NCBI GenBank assembly: GCA_021794015.1 | Contig: JAJYRQ010000009.1 | Coordinates: 34,693 to 98,692 of the forward strand | Reading direction: 5' to 3' | DNA length: 64,000 nt | DNA from: Deltaproteobacteria bacterium | GTDB lineage: Bacteria > Desulfobacterota > Binatia > Binatales > Binataceae | In this document: one piece after another, positions 26,726 through 35,711 of the stretch | Numbering within the stretch: the stretch's first letter is position 1 | Layout: each line of letters starts with the position of its first letter | Notes under the pieces: generated by a model | The model's database searches: none | What the model saw: only the letters and a program-made list of their open reading frames with translations | Told to the model about the DNA's origin: nothing | Position numbers and translations under genes: made by a program

Positions 26726-27745
26726 TTAGGCTCGCTGGAGCATGGCGGCGGCAACGTGGGCCGCTCCCAGGACCGCAGCGGCCGGCTCGAGGCAGACTCG
26801 CACCGGGATTCGGCGCAGCATCGCGGAGAGCCGGCCGCTGTCGTTGAAGGCTTCTATGAAGGTGCCGCGGCGCAGCGCGGGCAGAATCTTGGGCGCGATT
26901 CCACCGGCTACGAAGACTCCGCCTAGCGCCATCGTCTTGAGCGCCAGGTTGGCCGCCTCGGCGCCGTAGACCGCAACAAAAATCTCCAGCGCCCGCACGC
27001 ATACCGGGTCCGTGCCGGCAAGCGCCGCCTCGCCAATCACGTGCGCGTGGTCTTCTTCGGCCGCCAGCCGCTCGGCAAGCCAGGGCGGCTCGCTGCTTGC
27101 CGCGCGCTGGCGCAAGAAGCGGTAGACGTTCATGAGCCCCGGACCTGAGAGCACCCGCTCGAAGCTGACATGGCCGAGCTCGCGGGCGAGGAACTCAAGC
27201 AGCGCTACTTGTTCGGCGTTGCGCGGGGCAAAATCGCAGTGGCCGCCCTCGGAGGCGACGGCCCGGTAGCCGTTTTGCTCCGGCACCAGCATCGCTTCGC
27301 CCAGGCCCGTGCCTGCGGCGATGACCGCGATGTTCGCCCTGAGCGCGGGATTTGCCCCGGCCTGCAACACCTCGCACTGAGAATCGTCAAGGCGCAGCAC
27401 GCCGTAGGCGGTTACCTCGAGATCGTTGAGCAGCTTCACGCGCGGTGCCGAAAGCGCCCGCTTAAGCGACGCTTCGTCGATCTCCCACGGGATGTTCACC
27501 GGGCGGCTGTGCCCGTCGATGACCGGGCCGGGCACGCCGAAGCAGGCCGCGGCAATGGACGGTCCGGAGCGGAGAAAGTCCTGGCAGAGCTCTTCGAGGC
27601 TTGAGAAGTCGCGGGTGGCGTATACCTGATCGCGCAGCGGTTTGAGCGCTTCGCCAAGAGCGCCGTAGAGCGCCAGATGTACCTTGGTGCCCCCGACATC
27701 AGCGGCGAGCACCACTGGCGGATGAGCGCTGTGCGAGGAAGCCAT
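26726..27745 (-). CDS. glk: Glucokinase
   Basis: Phosphorylates glucose to glucose-6-phosphate. Signatures: VVLAADVGGTKVHLALYG (ATP phosphate loop), FGVPGPVIDGHSRPVNIPWE, VKLLNDLEVTAYGVL with the catalytic Asp, IAAGTGLGEAML, and EGGHCDFAPRN for sugar binding, the pattern of E. coli-type Glk rather than ROK kinases. 339 residues from ATG 27745; a TTG six codons upstream would also be possible. Third in the order gnd-zwf-glk on the minus strand, which links glucose activation to the oxidative pentose phosphate pathway. Confidence 0.93.
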   Translation of the reverse strand: MASSHSAHPPVVLAADVGGTKVHLALYGALGEALKPLRDQVYATRDFSSLEELCQDFLRSGPSIAAACFGVPGPVIDGHSRPVNIPWEIDEASLKRALSAPRVKLLNDLEVTAYGVLRLDDSQCEVLQAGANPALRANIAVIAAGTGLGEAMLVPEQNGYRAVASEGGHCDFAPRNAEQVALLEFLARELGHVSFERVLSGPGLMNVYRFLRQRAASSEPPWLAERLAAEEDHAHVIGEAALAGTDPVCVRALEIFVAVYGAEAANLALKTMALGGVFVAGGIAPKILPALRRGTFIEAFNDSGRLSAMLRRIPVRVCLEPAAAVLGAAHVAAAMLQRA

Positions 27746-27840
27746 CGACGACTGCGCGGCCAATCAATGGCCCAAAGTGCCTGGCCGGTGCCGGCGCGGC
27801 CGGCGCCAGGCGACGGTTTCGGCCGCCTGGGCTGCCATTC

Positions 27841-29379
27841 TCAGAGGGTGCGCCAGGCGCGCCCGTCGGCGGCTATCATGAGCGCGGCCTCGATCGGGCC
27901 CCATGACCCGGCGGCGTAGCTCGCCGGATCGGTGGGATTGTCGCGCCAGGTTTCGACGATCTGCTCGACAAAGCGCCAGGACGCCTCGACCGTATCGCGG
28001 CGCATGAAAAGCGTCTGGTCGCCCGCGATGACGTCGCGCAAGAGCGTTTCGTACGCCTCGGGCGAGGCCGAGGCGTACTGGAAATCAACCATCACGGGAT
28101 TTAGCCGAAGCTGCTGGCCCGGCACCTTGGAAATTATCCGCAAGGAAAGGCCCTCCTCGGGCTGGATGCGGATGAGCAGCACGTTGGGCTCGAGCGGCGG
28201 GCGCGGACTTGAATTGAACAGGATGCGCGGGACGGCGTTGAAGTAGATGCCGATCTCGCTGGCCCGCTTGGCCATCCGCTTGCCGGTGCGCAGATAGAAG
28301 GGGACGCCCGCCCAGCGCCAGTTTTCCACGAAGCACTTGAGCGCGACGAAGGTTTCGGTGGTGGACTCGGGGTCGACGCCGGCTTCCTCGCGGTAGGCTT
28401 TGGCTTTTTCGCCGCGCACCAGACCCTCGCCGTACTGGCCGCGCACCACCCAGCGCGAGACCTCTTCGGGGCTCAGGGGGCGCAGCGTGCGGACGACGTC
28501 GAGCTTCGCGTCGCGCACGGCGTCGGCCTCGGTGCTGCGCGGCGGCTCCATCGCGATCAGGCAGAGCACCTGCAGCAGGTGGCTTTGCACCATATCGCAC
28601 AGGGCGCCGGCCTTCTCGTAGTAAGGCGCGCGGGTGCCCACCCCTTCCTCTTCGGCGACCGTTATCTGGACGTGGTCGATGAAGCGGGTGCTCCACAGCG
28701 GCTCGAAGAACGAGTTGGCAAAACGCAGCACCAGCAGATTCTCCACGCTCTCCTTGCCCAGGTAGTGGTCGATGCGGAAAAGCTGACTTTCGTCAAAGTA
28801 CCGGGCGAGCTGATCGTTGATCGCGCGCGCGCTGGCCAGGTCGTGGCCGATCGGCTTCTCGACCACCACCCGGGTGAAAGGGCCGTCGGGACGGGCCGGG
28901 CGGACCAGCGCGGCCTGTCCCAGTCCGCTGGCCGCGGCCTCGATGAACTGGGGCGGGATGCCGAAGTAGAAAAGCCGGTTGCCGCCCGTGCCGAACTGCG
29001 CCTCGAGCTGGGACAGCCGCTGGGCCATCGCCGCGTAGTCCTGGCCGCGCCCCAGGTTGCCGCGAAAGTAGTGCAGCATCCGCGCGAACTTCGCCCAGTT
29101 CTCCTCGTCGGGCGGGCGGCGCGAGAACTGCTGCACCCCCTCGCGGGCGAGTTCCCGGTAGGACTCGTCGTTCAGCTCCTCCAGCGAAAAGGCCTGGACC
29201 GCGAACTGCTCGGGCAGCCCGGAATCCAGCATCAGGTTGTACAACGCCGGCAAAAGCTTGCGCCGGCTTAAGTCGCCGGCGCCACCCAGAATCACCAGGG
29301 CGCAGGGCGGCAGCGCATGGCCGGCACGCCCCGCCCCGTGGCTTGCGTCAAGCGTGACCAGCGTCTTCTCGGTGCTCAT
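27841..29379 (-). CDS. zwf: Glucose-6-phosphate 1-dehydrogenase
   Basis: First enzyme of the oxidative pentose phosphate pathway. N-terminal dinucleotide-binding segment LVILGGAGDLSRRKLLPALY, the active-site signature FRIDHYLGKESVENLLVLRF, and the C-terminal LLRDVIAGDQTLFMRRDTVE region. 512 residues, full length. Starts six bases after the gnd stop codon, so it is translationally close-coupled; glk follows after 95 bases. The sequence does not show cofactor preference clearly. Confidence 0.97.
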   Translation of the reverse strand: MSTEKTLVTLDASHGAGRAGHALPPCALVILGGAGDLSRRKLLPALYNLMLDSGLPEQFAVQAFSLEELNDESYRELAREGVQQFSRRPPDEENWAKFARMLHYFRGNLGRGQDYAAMAQRLSQLEAQFGTGGNRLFYFGIPPQFIEAAASGLGQAALVRPARPDGPFTRVVVEKPIGHDLASARAINDQLARYFDESQLFRIDHYLGKESVENLLVLRFANSFFEPLWSTRFIDHVQITVAEEEGVGTRAPYYEKAGALCDMVQSHLLQVLCLIAMEPPRSTEADAVRDAKLDVVRTLRPLSPEEVSRWVVRGQYGEGLVRGEKAKAYREEAGVDPESTTETFVALKCFVENWRWAGVPFYLRTGKRMAKRASEIGIYFNAVPRILFNSSPRPPLEPNVLLIRIQPEEGLSLRIISKVPGQQLRLNPVMVDFQYASASPEAYETLLRDVIAGDQTLFMRRDTVEASWRFVEQIVETWRDNPTDPASYAAGSWGPIEAALMIAADGRAWRTL

Positions 29380-29385
29380 GACCGC

Positions 29386-30294
29386 CTAGCGCCTGACCGT
29401 GGCATGCCCGCCGAACTCGTTGCGCATCGCGGCCAGCAGCCGCTCGCCGAAGGTGCCGGTCGCTCCCTGGTCGACGCGCGAGCGGAAACGGGCGAACAGC
29501 GAAAGCGTGATGACCGGCAGCGAAACGTCCCTGGCGATCGCCTCGAGCACCGTCCAGCGGCCTTCGCCCGAGTCCTCGACGTAGCCCAGAATGTTTTCGA
29601 GCTTGGGGTCCTTGGCCAGCGCGTCGGCGCACAACTCGAGCAGCCAGGAGCGCACCACGCTGCCCTGTCCCCACAGCCGGGCAATCGCCGCCAGGTCCAG
29701 ATTGAACTCCGAGCGGTGCAGGCATTCGAAGCCCTCGGCGTAAGCCTGCATCAGGCCGTATTCGATCCCGTTGTGGACCATCTTGACGAAGTGGCCGGCG
29801 CCGCTTTGCCCCATGTAGGCGTAGCCGTTGGGCGGTGCCAGCGTCTTGAACAGCGGCTCGCAGCGGCGAAAGATCGCCTCCTCGCCGCCGACCATCAGGC
29901 AGTAACCGACCTTGAGGCCCCAGACGCCGCCGCTGGTGCCGGCGTCCAGGTAGTGGATCGCCCGCTTCTTAAGCTCGGCGGCGCGCCGGATGTCGTCGTG
30001 AAAGTTGGTGTTCCCGCCGTCGATAATCGTGTCGTCGGCGTTCATGGACTGCGCCAGGGTGGTAATCGTTTCCTCGGTCGGTTTCCCGGCCGGGACCATG
30101 ACCCATGCCGCGCGCGGGGGAGCAAGGCGGCGCACCAGCTCTTCGAGCGAAGCGGCCCCTTCGGCGCCGAGCGCGGCCAGTTCCTGCCGCTTGGCCGGGT
30201 CCAGGTCGAAGGCGACCACCCGATGCTGGTCGCGGCGCAAACGCGCGACCATGTTCATTCCCATTTTGCCCAGGCCGACAAAGCCTACTTCCAT
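29386..30294 (-). CDS. gnd: 6-Phosphogluconate dehydrogenase (decarboxylating), short form
   Basis: Oxidises 6-phosphogluconate to ribulose-5-phosphate and CO2. From ATG 30294 the protein begins with the Rossmann motif MEVGFVGLGKMGMNMVARL; DTIIDGGNTNFHDDIRRA and DAGTSGGVWGLKVGYCLMVG are the substrate-binding and catalytic signatures, with the catalytic lysine in GHFVKMVHNGIEYGLMQAYA. 302 residues identifies the short YqeC/GntZ-type enzyme, often NAD-linked, not the 470-residue form. The longer upstream frame adds unconserved residues. Operon with zwf and glk. Confidence 0.95.
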   Translation of the reverse strand: MEVGFVGLGKMGMNMVARLRRDQHRVVAFDLDPAKRQELAALGAEGAASLEELVRRLAPPRAAWVMVPAGKPTEETITTLAQSMNADDTIIDGGNTNFHDDIRRAAELKKRAIHYLDAGTSGGVWGLKVGYCLMVGGEEAIFRRCEPLFKTLAPPNGYAYMGQSGAGHFVKMVHNGIEYGLMQAYAEGFECLHRSEFNLDLAAIARLWGQGSVVRSWLLELCADALAKDPKLENILGYVEDSGEGRWTVLEAIARDVSLPVITLSLFARFRSRVDQGATGTFGERLLAAMRNEFGGHATVRR

Positions 30295-30463
30295 GATGCT
30301 TGTCCTCGCGCCGCAACCGGGAAGACGCGTCTTTGTGCGCGCGCCGATAAACACGCGCAAGGCCGCAGACCGTGCGGCCTCGGTTCAACCCTAGCGCAGC
30401 CGACGGGGCGAAACGAGCAGCCGCCGGGCACGCGGTTGAGGGTCTGCCGGCGCCCCGCCCCGG

Positions 30464-31537
30464 CTAGCTGAATTGGACGGCGAATTGCGCCTCGGCCGCG
30501 ACCTCGCCGATGAGCGCCGCGTCGGCGCAGCCGGCCGCTTGTAGCGCGCCAAGAAGCGCCGGGGCATCCTGCGGCGCAACTGCGATGAGCAGGCCGCCGG
30601 AGGTCTGGGGGTCGAAGAGGAGCTGCGCCATCGGCTCTACCGTGTCCTCCGAAACCTCGACTTGCGGGCCGAAAAATTCGCGGTTGCGCTTGCCTCCGCC
30701 CGGCAGCATCCCCTGGCGCGACCACTCCAGGGCGCCCGACAGCACCGGAACGTCGGACTCCTCGATCAGGAAGCTTGCCCGGCTGGCCCGCGCCATCGTG
30801 GCCGCATGGCCGGCCAGCCCGAAGCCGGTGATGTCGGTCGCCGCGTGAACCTCGTAGTTGAGCATCGCGCGCGAGGCACCTGCGTTGAGCTGCGACATCA
30901 CCCTGACCACCACGTCATACTCGTTGGCGGGCAGCAGGCCGCGCTTGAGCGCGGTCAGCAGCACGCCCGTGCCGAGCGGTTTGGTCAAGAGCAGGAGATC
31001 GCCGGGACGGGCGCCGACATTGCGGATGATACGGCGCGGATCGATCACGCCGGTGACCGCCATCCCGTACTTGACCTCTTCGTCGGCCACGCTGTGACCG
31101 CCGACGACCACGACCCCGGCCTCGGCTGCCTTGTCGGCGCCGCCGCGCAGGATTTCCACCAGGTAGCGGCGCGGCAGCCCCGACTGCGGCCAGCAAACGA
31201 TGTTCAGCGCCGTTTTCGGCACCCCGCCCATCGCGTAGACGTCCGACAGCGCGTTGGCTGCGGCCACCTGCCCGTAAACGTAGGGGTCGTCCACCACCGG
31301 GGTGAAAAAATCGACCGTGTTGACGAGCGCCAGATCGTCGCTAAGACGGTAGACTCCGGCGTCGTCGCCGGTGGCGATGCCGACCAACAGGTTGGGATCG
31401 CCGGCGAGTTCGAGTTGCGCCAGAACTGCGGCCAGGTCCTCCGGACCCAGCTTGCCCGCTCAGCCGGCCGCCTTGCAGCGCGCGGTCAGCCGAAGCGTCT
31501 GGTCGGGGCTCGGCACCTTATCCTCGGGTTCGTCCAT
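30464..31537 (-). CDS. selD: Selenide, water dikinase SelD, a selenoprotein with in-frame UGA (Sec26)
   Basis: Makes selenophosphate, the selenium donor for Sec-tRNA. Translation from ATG 31537 reads through a TGA at 31460-31462 (codon 26) in CKAAGUAGKLGPEDL, where the family has its catalytic Cys or Sec followed by the essential lysine. After the UGA the frame is intact: IATGDDAGVYRLSDDLALVN, DFFTPVVDDPYVYGQVAAAN, DVYAMGGVPKTALN, TDITGFGLAGHAATM, LLFDPQTSGGLLIAV. Total 357 residues. Ordinary gene callers would start at the downstream TTG (31387) and lose the active site. It follows selB by 93 bases, so the cell has the decoding machinery. Confidence 0.95.
31432..31450 (-). promoter_or_regulatory. 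Candidate bacterial SECIS hairpin downstream of the selD UGA
   Basis: In the mRNA, nine bases after the UGA, CUGGGUCC pairs with GGACCUGG across a GGA loop (two G-U pairs), placing the apex about 18-20 bases after the UGA, within the range of bacterial SECIS elements read by SelB. The tri-loop is smaller than in the E. coli fdhF element, so its fit to SelB is an inference. Confidence 0.55.
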
Positions 31538-31630
31538 CGTGGGTCATTTTGACTGAGACGCGGCCGGATTTCATCCACCGGACAAGGCCGGCCGCAGCGC
31601 TACGGCCAAGCGGCTTGGCCGCGCTGCGAT

Positions 31631-33565
31631 TCAGCCGCTGCGGGCGCGCAGCCGGCGCATGTCGCCCACCCGGGTGGTGACTGCGGTGTGGTCGAAGTAG
31701 TCGAGCAATGCGATGGCGAACTTGCGAGAGCCGCCGATAAGGTCGCGAAAGCCGGCGGCGCCGATCTCGGCGTTCGAGCCGAGGTAGTCGAGCAGCCGCT
31801 GGCGCGCCTGCTCGACGGCTTGCCGGCTGAAATAGAGGTCGGTTGCCACCTTGACGACGCGTCCGTCGCGCTCGAGCGCGGTGAGCAGGCTGCGCGCGCG
31901 GGCGATCCCGGCGCCGCCCAGCCCGCAGCTTTGCGCCAGTTGCCTTAAGTCGGGCGGTTTGAAGCCGGAGTCCTTCAGCGTTTTTTCCAGCGCGATGCCG
32001 AGCCGCTGGTCTTCGCCTCCGAGCTCTACGCGATGCTGCTTGAGCCTGACCAGGCTCTCCTGGCGCACGAGCTGCAGGCTTTCGGCGAGCCGGTCGAGCA
32101 GGAGCCGGAAGGCACGCGGCGTAACCGCGTAGGGCAGGCGCACCCGCAACTGTTCCATCTCCAGCCCGGGCGAGAGCGGGTTGGCGCGATGATGCTCGGC
32201 GACCGCGGCGGCGACGAATTGCTCAAGCTCGCGCCACTTGGCCGGGGTGGTGAAGAGCTGCTCCTCGGCGACGTTCAGCACAATGAAGCGCCGATCGCCC
32301 AGCGCCGAGGCGACGTCGGCCGGCGGCCGGTTGAGGAGCTGGGAGAGCCTAAGCGCCGAGACGGCCAGGTCCTGCTGCAGGTTGAGCATCGCCTCGAGCG
32401 CGTCGGCCGGCGCCTGGGCCGCCTGCAGACGGCTTAGCCACTCGATCTGGCTGCGCGCGCCGCCGCGCGCCTTGCGGCCCAGCGGGTTGAGCACGGTTGC
32501 GCCGCCCAAGGTGCGCTGGTTGGTCTCGTCGCGAATGATGATGCGGTCCTGGCCGAGCGCGACCAGCGGATGGCGAGTGATGAACTGCGCCAGGATGGGC
32601 TTGTCGCCCCCGGCCTCGCCCGAAGGATCGAGCACCGAAACGCGCGCGGCGGTCTCGGCAGTGCCCAGGAAAAGACGCACCCGGTCGTTGCTGCGAAGCG
32701 GCCGGCGCCCGGCCCGCCTGAGCTGCAGCAAGACGTCCAGGCGCTGCGTGGTCAGGTCGAGCGCCGCCTCTGCCAGCACGCTGCCGCGCTCAAGCCGGGC
32801 CCGCTCGCCGGTGCTTAAGTTGAGCGCCACCCGCTGGCAAAGCCCGGCGCTCTCGGCCGGCTCGCCATGGACCTGGATGGCGCGCACGCGGACCAGCTCG
32901 CCGCCCGGCAACAGGCGCAGTTGCTGGCCGACCCGAACCTCTGCACCCGCGGCAGTCCCGGTCACCACCGTGCCGTGCCCCTTGACGGCGAAGACCCGGT
33001 CCACCGGCAGCCGGAAGATGCCCGTGGGCCGCCGGGCAACAAACCCGGCCAGTTGGCGCGCGACCTCGGCCTTGAGTTCTTCCAATCCCGCTCCTGTGAG
33101 CGCCGAAACCGCCATGACGGGTGCCCCTGCCAGGGTTGTACCCTCGACCAGCAGTTCGACCTCCGCGCGTACCTCGGCCAGCCGCTCGGGACCGGCCAGG
33201 TCGGCCTTGGTGATGACCAAGACGCCGCGCCGTACGCCGAGCAGGTGCAGGATGTCCATGTGCTCTTCGCTTTGCGGCATCACGCCGTCGTCCGCCGCCA
33301 CGGTGAACAGCACCAGATCGATCCCGTGGGCTCCGGCAAGCATGTTGCGAATGAAGCGTTCGTGGCCGGGGACGTCCACCAGGCCGGCGCGGGTGCCGTC
33401 GGGCAGCGTCAGGTAGGCAAAGCCGAGCTCGATCGAGATCCCGCGGTCCTTTTCCTCCTTGAGTCGGTCGGTGTCCTGGCCGGTTAGCGCCTTGACCAGG
33501 GCTGTCTTGCCGTGATCGATATGGCCGGCGGTGCCGATAATGGCGTGTACGGTTGCCTTGCTCAT
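31631..33565 (-). CDS. selB: Selenocysteine-specific translation elongation factor SelB
   Basis: GTPase that delivers Sec-tRNA to UGA codons bearing a SECIS hairpin. G motifs: GTAGHIDHGKTALVKALTG (G1), DVPGHERFIRNMLAG (G3), ITKADLAGPERL (G4). The EF-Tu-like domains 2 and 3 follow, then the C-terminal winged-helix repeats (about 390-644; PPDLRQLAQSCGLGGAGIAR, VATDLYFSRQAVEQARQRLL) that bind the SECIS RNA. 644 residues from ATG 33565, typical; the upstream frame is unconserved. selD follows in the same direction; selA and the tRNA-Sec gene are not in this window. Confidence 0.97.
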   Translation of the reverse strand: MSKATVHAIIGTAGHIDHGKTALVKALTGQDTDRLKEEKDRGISIELGFAYLTLPDGTRAGLVDVPGHERFIRNMLAGAHGIDLVLFTVAADDGVMPQSEEHMDILHLLGVRRGVLVITKADLAGPERLAEVRAEVELLVEGTTLAGAPVMAVSALTGAGLEELKAEVARQLAGFVARRPTGIFRLPVDRVFAVKGHGTVVTGTAAGAEVRVGQQLRLLPGGELVRVRAIQVHGEPAESAGLCQRVALNLSTGERARLERGSVLAEAALDLTTQRLDVLLQLRRAGRRPLRSNDRVRLFLGTAETAARVSVLDPSGEAGGDKPILAQFITRHPLVALGQDRIIIRDETNQRTLGGATVLNPLGRKARGGARSQIEWLSRLQAAQAPADALEAMLNLQQDLAVSALRLSQLLNRPPADVASALGDRRFIVLNVAEEQLFTTPAKWRELEQFVAAAVAEHHRANPLSPGLEMEQLRVRLPYAVTPRAFRLLLDRLAESLQLVRQESLVRLKQHRVELGGEDQRLGIALEKTLKDSGFKPPDLRQLAQSCGLGGAGIARARSLLTALERDGRVVKVATDLYFSRQAVEQARQRLLDYLGSNAEIGAAGFRDLIGGSRKFAIALLDYFDHTAVTTRVGDMRRLRARSG

Positions 33566-33701
33566 CGGGGTTGCAGGGACCGGTCGCAAACCGCAAGCTG
33601 CCAGAGCGCCGATCGCGACCCCATGGGGAAACCCTAGATAAAATGCCGCGGCCGCCTCAAGCGCCAAACAAGGGCGCCGCGCCGGCCCGGCGGCGCTTGG
33701 C

Positions 33702-34331
33702 TCAACGGCGCTCGCGCGCGGACGGCGCCTTGCGGGCGTAGCGGCCAACGATGCTGGTGGCCGCCAGAACATGGGTGCGGATCGCCTCGAGCAACTGGTC
33801 GCGCGTCAGGCCGGGGGCAAACGTGCCGGCCGGCAGGTCCAGAGCGTAGACCGTGAACAAATAGTGATGCGGATTGTCGCCCACCGGCGGACACGGACCG
33901 CGGTAAACATGCGTGCCGGCCGTGCTGGTACCGCCGGTCACCAGCGGCGAGGGCGCGCTCGCTTCCCCCGTTGCCAGCGAGGTCTTCGAGGCAGGAATGT
34001 TGTAGGCGACCCAGTGTACCACGCCCAGCCCCTTGAACCCGTCCGGATCGAACATCACGATGGCGAAGCTCTGGGTCGGGGCCGGCGCGCCCGACCAGTT
34101 GAGCGCGGGAGAGATGTTCTGTCCGCCGCAGGCGTTGGTGTTGTTGGCGTTGGCCGCGGTCAACATCGCGCCGTCCGTGAATGCGCTCGAAGTGACCCGG
34201 AAGGCGGGCGGCGGCGCGGCAGCCGCCGCCGCGGCGAGCGCCGCCAGGACTGCCAGGCCGGCAGGGACTGCCAGCCGGCGGCCCCGGCACATCTGCCGGA
34301 TGCGCGTTTCAGCCGGTCGCCGAATACCCAT
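33702..34331 (-). CDS. YbhB/YbcL-family phosphatidylethanolamine-binding-like protein, exported
   Basis: PEBP/Raf-kinase-inhibitor-like fold. Signal peptide with an Arg-rich n-region and hydrophobic LAVPAGLAVLAALAAAAAAA (about 22-41), so it is probably periplasmic. Core motifs: SPALNWSGAPAPTQSFAIVM, FDPDGFKGLGVVHWVAYNIP and GTHVYRGPCPPVGDNPHHYL, with the DPD and GPxPP-type ligand pocket. 209 residues from ATG 34331; an upstream in-frame start (34367) is less likely. Bacterial PEBP functions are poorly known. No operon partner is evident. Confidence 0.88.
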   Translation of the reverse strand: MGIRRPAETRIRQMCRGRRLAVPAGLAVLAALAAAAAAAPPPAFRVTSSAFTDGAMLTAANANNTNACGGQNISPALNWSGAPAPTQSFAIVMFDPDGFKGLGVVHWVAYNIPASKTSLATGEASAPSPLVTGGTSTAGTHVYRGPCPPVGDNPHHYLFTVYALDLPAGTFAPGLTRDQLLEAIRTHVLAATSIVGRYARKAPSARERR

Positions 34332-34400
34332 CGACCTACTCCTTTTGCAGAGGGTTTGCAGATTCAAGCTCGCCTTTGTCGGCGGCCGCTTGGCCGGGGC

Positions 34401-34916
34401 TCAGCCCTTGGGTCCCTCGGCCGCGGCCGTGTCCTGGTCGAGGTAGAAGCGCTCCTCGTCCTGATTGAAGCCGAAAAGCTCGGCGAAGCGGCCCCAGTTC
34501 ACGACCCCGCGGAATTGGCGTTCGGGCGATTCCTCCGGCAGAAGCATCGCCAGATGCTCGAGCACGACCTCGCGTGAGAGCGAGCGCTCGTCCTGGGCGC
34601 GCAAGAGCCGGGCCAGGTAGGCGAACAGGCTGTGCCTGGCTAGCTGCTCGCGCACGATAAGTTTGCGCTGGTTTACGTCGCTTTGCAGAAAACGGCTGCC
34701 CAGCGGCTCGAGCACCACGTCGCCGGCAGGCGTGGCAATGAAACTGAGCACCTCGCCGGTCTTCATCACCTGCAGCAGGTCGGCAAACTTCAGGTTGAGG
34801 TCGCGGGCGATTTTGTAGCCGTCTTCGCGCCCGCCGCGGTCTTCCAGCAGTTCGAGCAATCCGACCACCCGGGCGATCTCGCTGTCTGGGAAAGGCTCGA
34901 TCCCACAGGGAGCCAT
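34401..34916 (-). CDS. AAA-associated C-terminal domain protein (nitrate/sulfonate ABC system)
   Basis: The 171-residue protein matches the domain usually fused to the C-terminus of some nitrate/sulfonate-type ABC ATPases: IARVVGLLELLEDRGGREDG, YKIARDLNLKFADLLQVMKT, and the C-terminal FRGVVNWGRFAELFGFNQDE. Here it is a separate gene whose ATG overlaps the ATPase stop codon (TGATG), so a split of a fused ATPase or a coupled accessory subunit is likely. Possibly senses a ligand or regulates the transporter; function is not established. Confidence 0.82.
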   Translation of the reverse strand: MAPCGIEPFPDSEIARVVGLLELLEDRGGREDGYKIARDLNLKFADLLQVMKTGEVLSFIATPAGDVVLEPLGSRFLQSDVNQRKLIVREQLARHSLFAYLARLLRAQDERSLSREVVLEHLAMLLPEESPERQFRGVVNWGRFAELFGFNQDEERFYLDQDTAAAEGPKG

Positions 34917-35674
34917 CAGGCGCGCTCCTCGATGAGCGAGAACACCTGATCGCTCAACTGGTTGAAAGCCTCAGTGCGCCGGTCGCGCGGCCGCGCCAGC
35001 TCAACGCGCAGGTCGCGGACCAGCCGTCCCGGCGCCGGGGTCATCACCAGGATTCGGTCGGCCAGCTCGATCGCCTCCTCGATCATGTGAGTGACCATGA
35101 TGATGGTGTGGGTGGGCGTGTCCGGGGCCTGCCAGATATCGAGCAGTTCCTCGCGCAGCGTGATGGCGGTCAAGGCGTCGAGGGCCGAGAAGGGTTCGTC
35201 CATCAGGAGAATCCTGGGTTCGACCGCGAGGGCCCGGGCCAGTCCGACCCGCTGCTTCATTCCGCCCGACAGTTCACGCGGGTAGGCCTCCTCGAAGCCG
35301 TCCAGTCCCACCTTGTCGATATAGAAGCCGGCGCGCCGTTCGCGCTCGGCCGGCGCGATTGCGCGCGCCTCCAGCCCCAGTTCCACATTGCCCTTTACGG
35401 TCAGCCATGGCATCAGAGCAAACGACTGGAAGACCACGGCGCATTCCAGGTTGATGCCGTTGAGCTGATTGCCCCGGTAGAGAACCTGGCCGGAGGTGGG
35501 CGGCACCATGCCGTTGATAATTCGCAGCAGCGTTGACTTGCCGCTGCCCGAAGGACCGACCAGAACCACGAAGTCTCCCTCTTCGACGCAAAGCGAGACC
35601 TCTTCCAGGACGCGCAGTTGTCCCTTGCGATAGGGATAGCTTTTCGAGACGTGCCGCAGTTCAAGAAGTGGCAT
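34916..35674 (-). CDS. ABC transporter ATPase, nitrate/sulfonate/taurine family
   Basis: Energises import through the adjacent permease. Walker A VGPSGSGKSTLLRIINGM, Q-loop CAVVFQSFALMPWLTV, signature LSGGMKQRVGLARALAVEPR, Walker B ILLMDEPFSALDALTA, and switch His in IIMVTHMIEEAIELADRI. 252 residues. Similar to SsuB/TauB/NrtD; the substrate cannot be told, and no substrate-binding protein is in the cluster. Gene order permease-ATPase-AAA-associated protein on one transcript. Confidence 0.93.
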   Translation of the reverse strand: MPLLELRHVSKSYPYRKGQLRVLEEVSLCVEEGDFVVLVGPSGSGKSTLLRIINGMVPPTSGQVLYRGNQLNGINLECAVVFQSFALMPWLTVKGNVELGLEARAIAPAERERRAGFYIDKVGLDGFEEAYPRELSGGMKQRVGLARALAVEPRILLMDEPFSALDALTAITLREELLDIWQAPDTPTHTIIMVTHMIEEAIELADRILVMTPAPGRLVRDLRVELARPRDRRTEAFNQLSDQVFSLIEERA

Positions 35675-35711
35675 CGTAGCGGGGCTTCGTCGTCGTTCAT
35701 AGAGTCGTGCG

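Noticed and set aside
29317..30471. 384-residue plus-strand open frame opposite gnd
   Set aside because: Shadow of gnd and its flanks; no homology pattern.
31538..31630. tRNA-Sec (selC) between selB and selD
   Set aside because: No long extra-arm cloverleaf or TTCGA loop is present; the 93-base gap is too short and shows only a short palindrome.
33566..33701. tRNA-Sec or selA upstream of selB
   Set aside because: No T-loop sequence or SelA frame was found.
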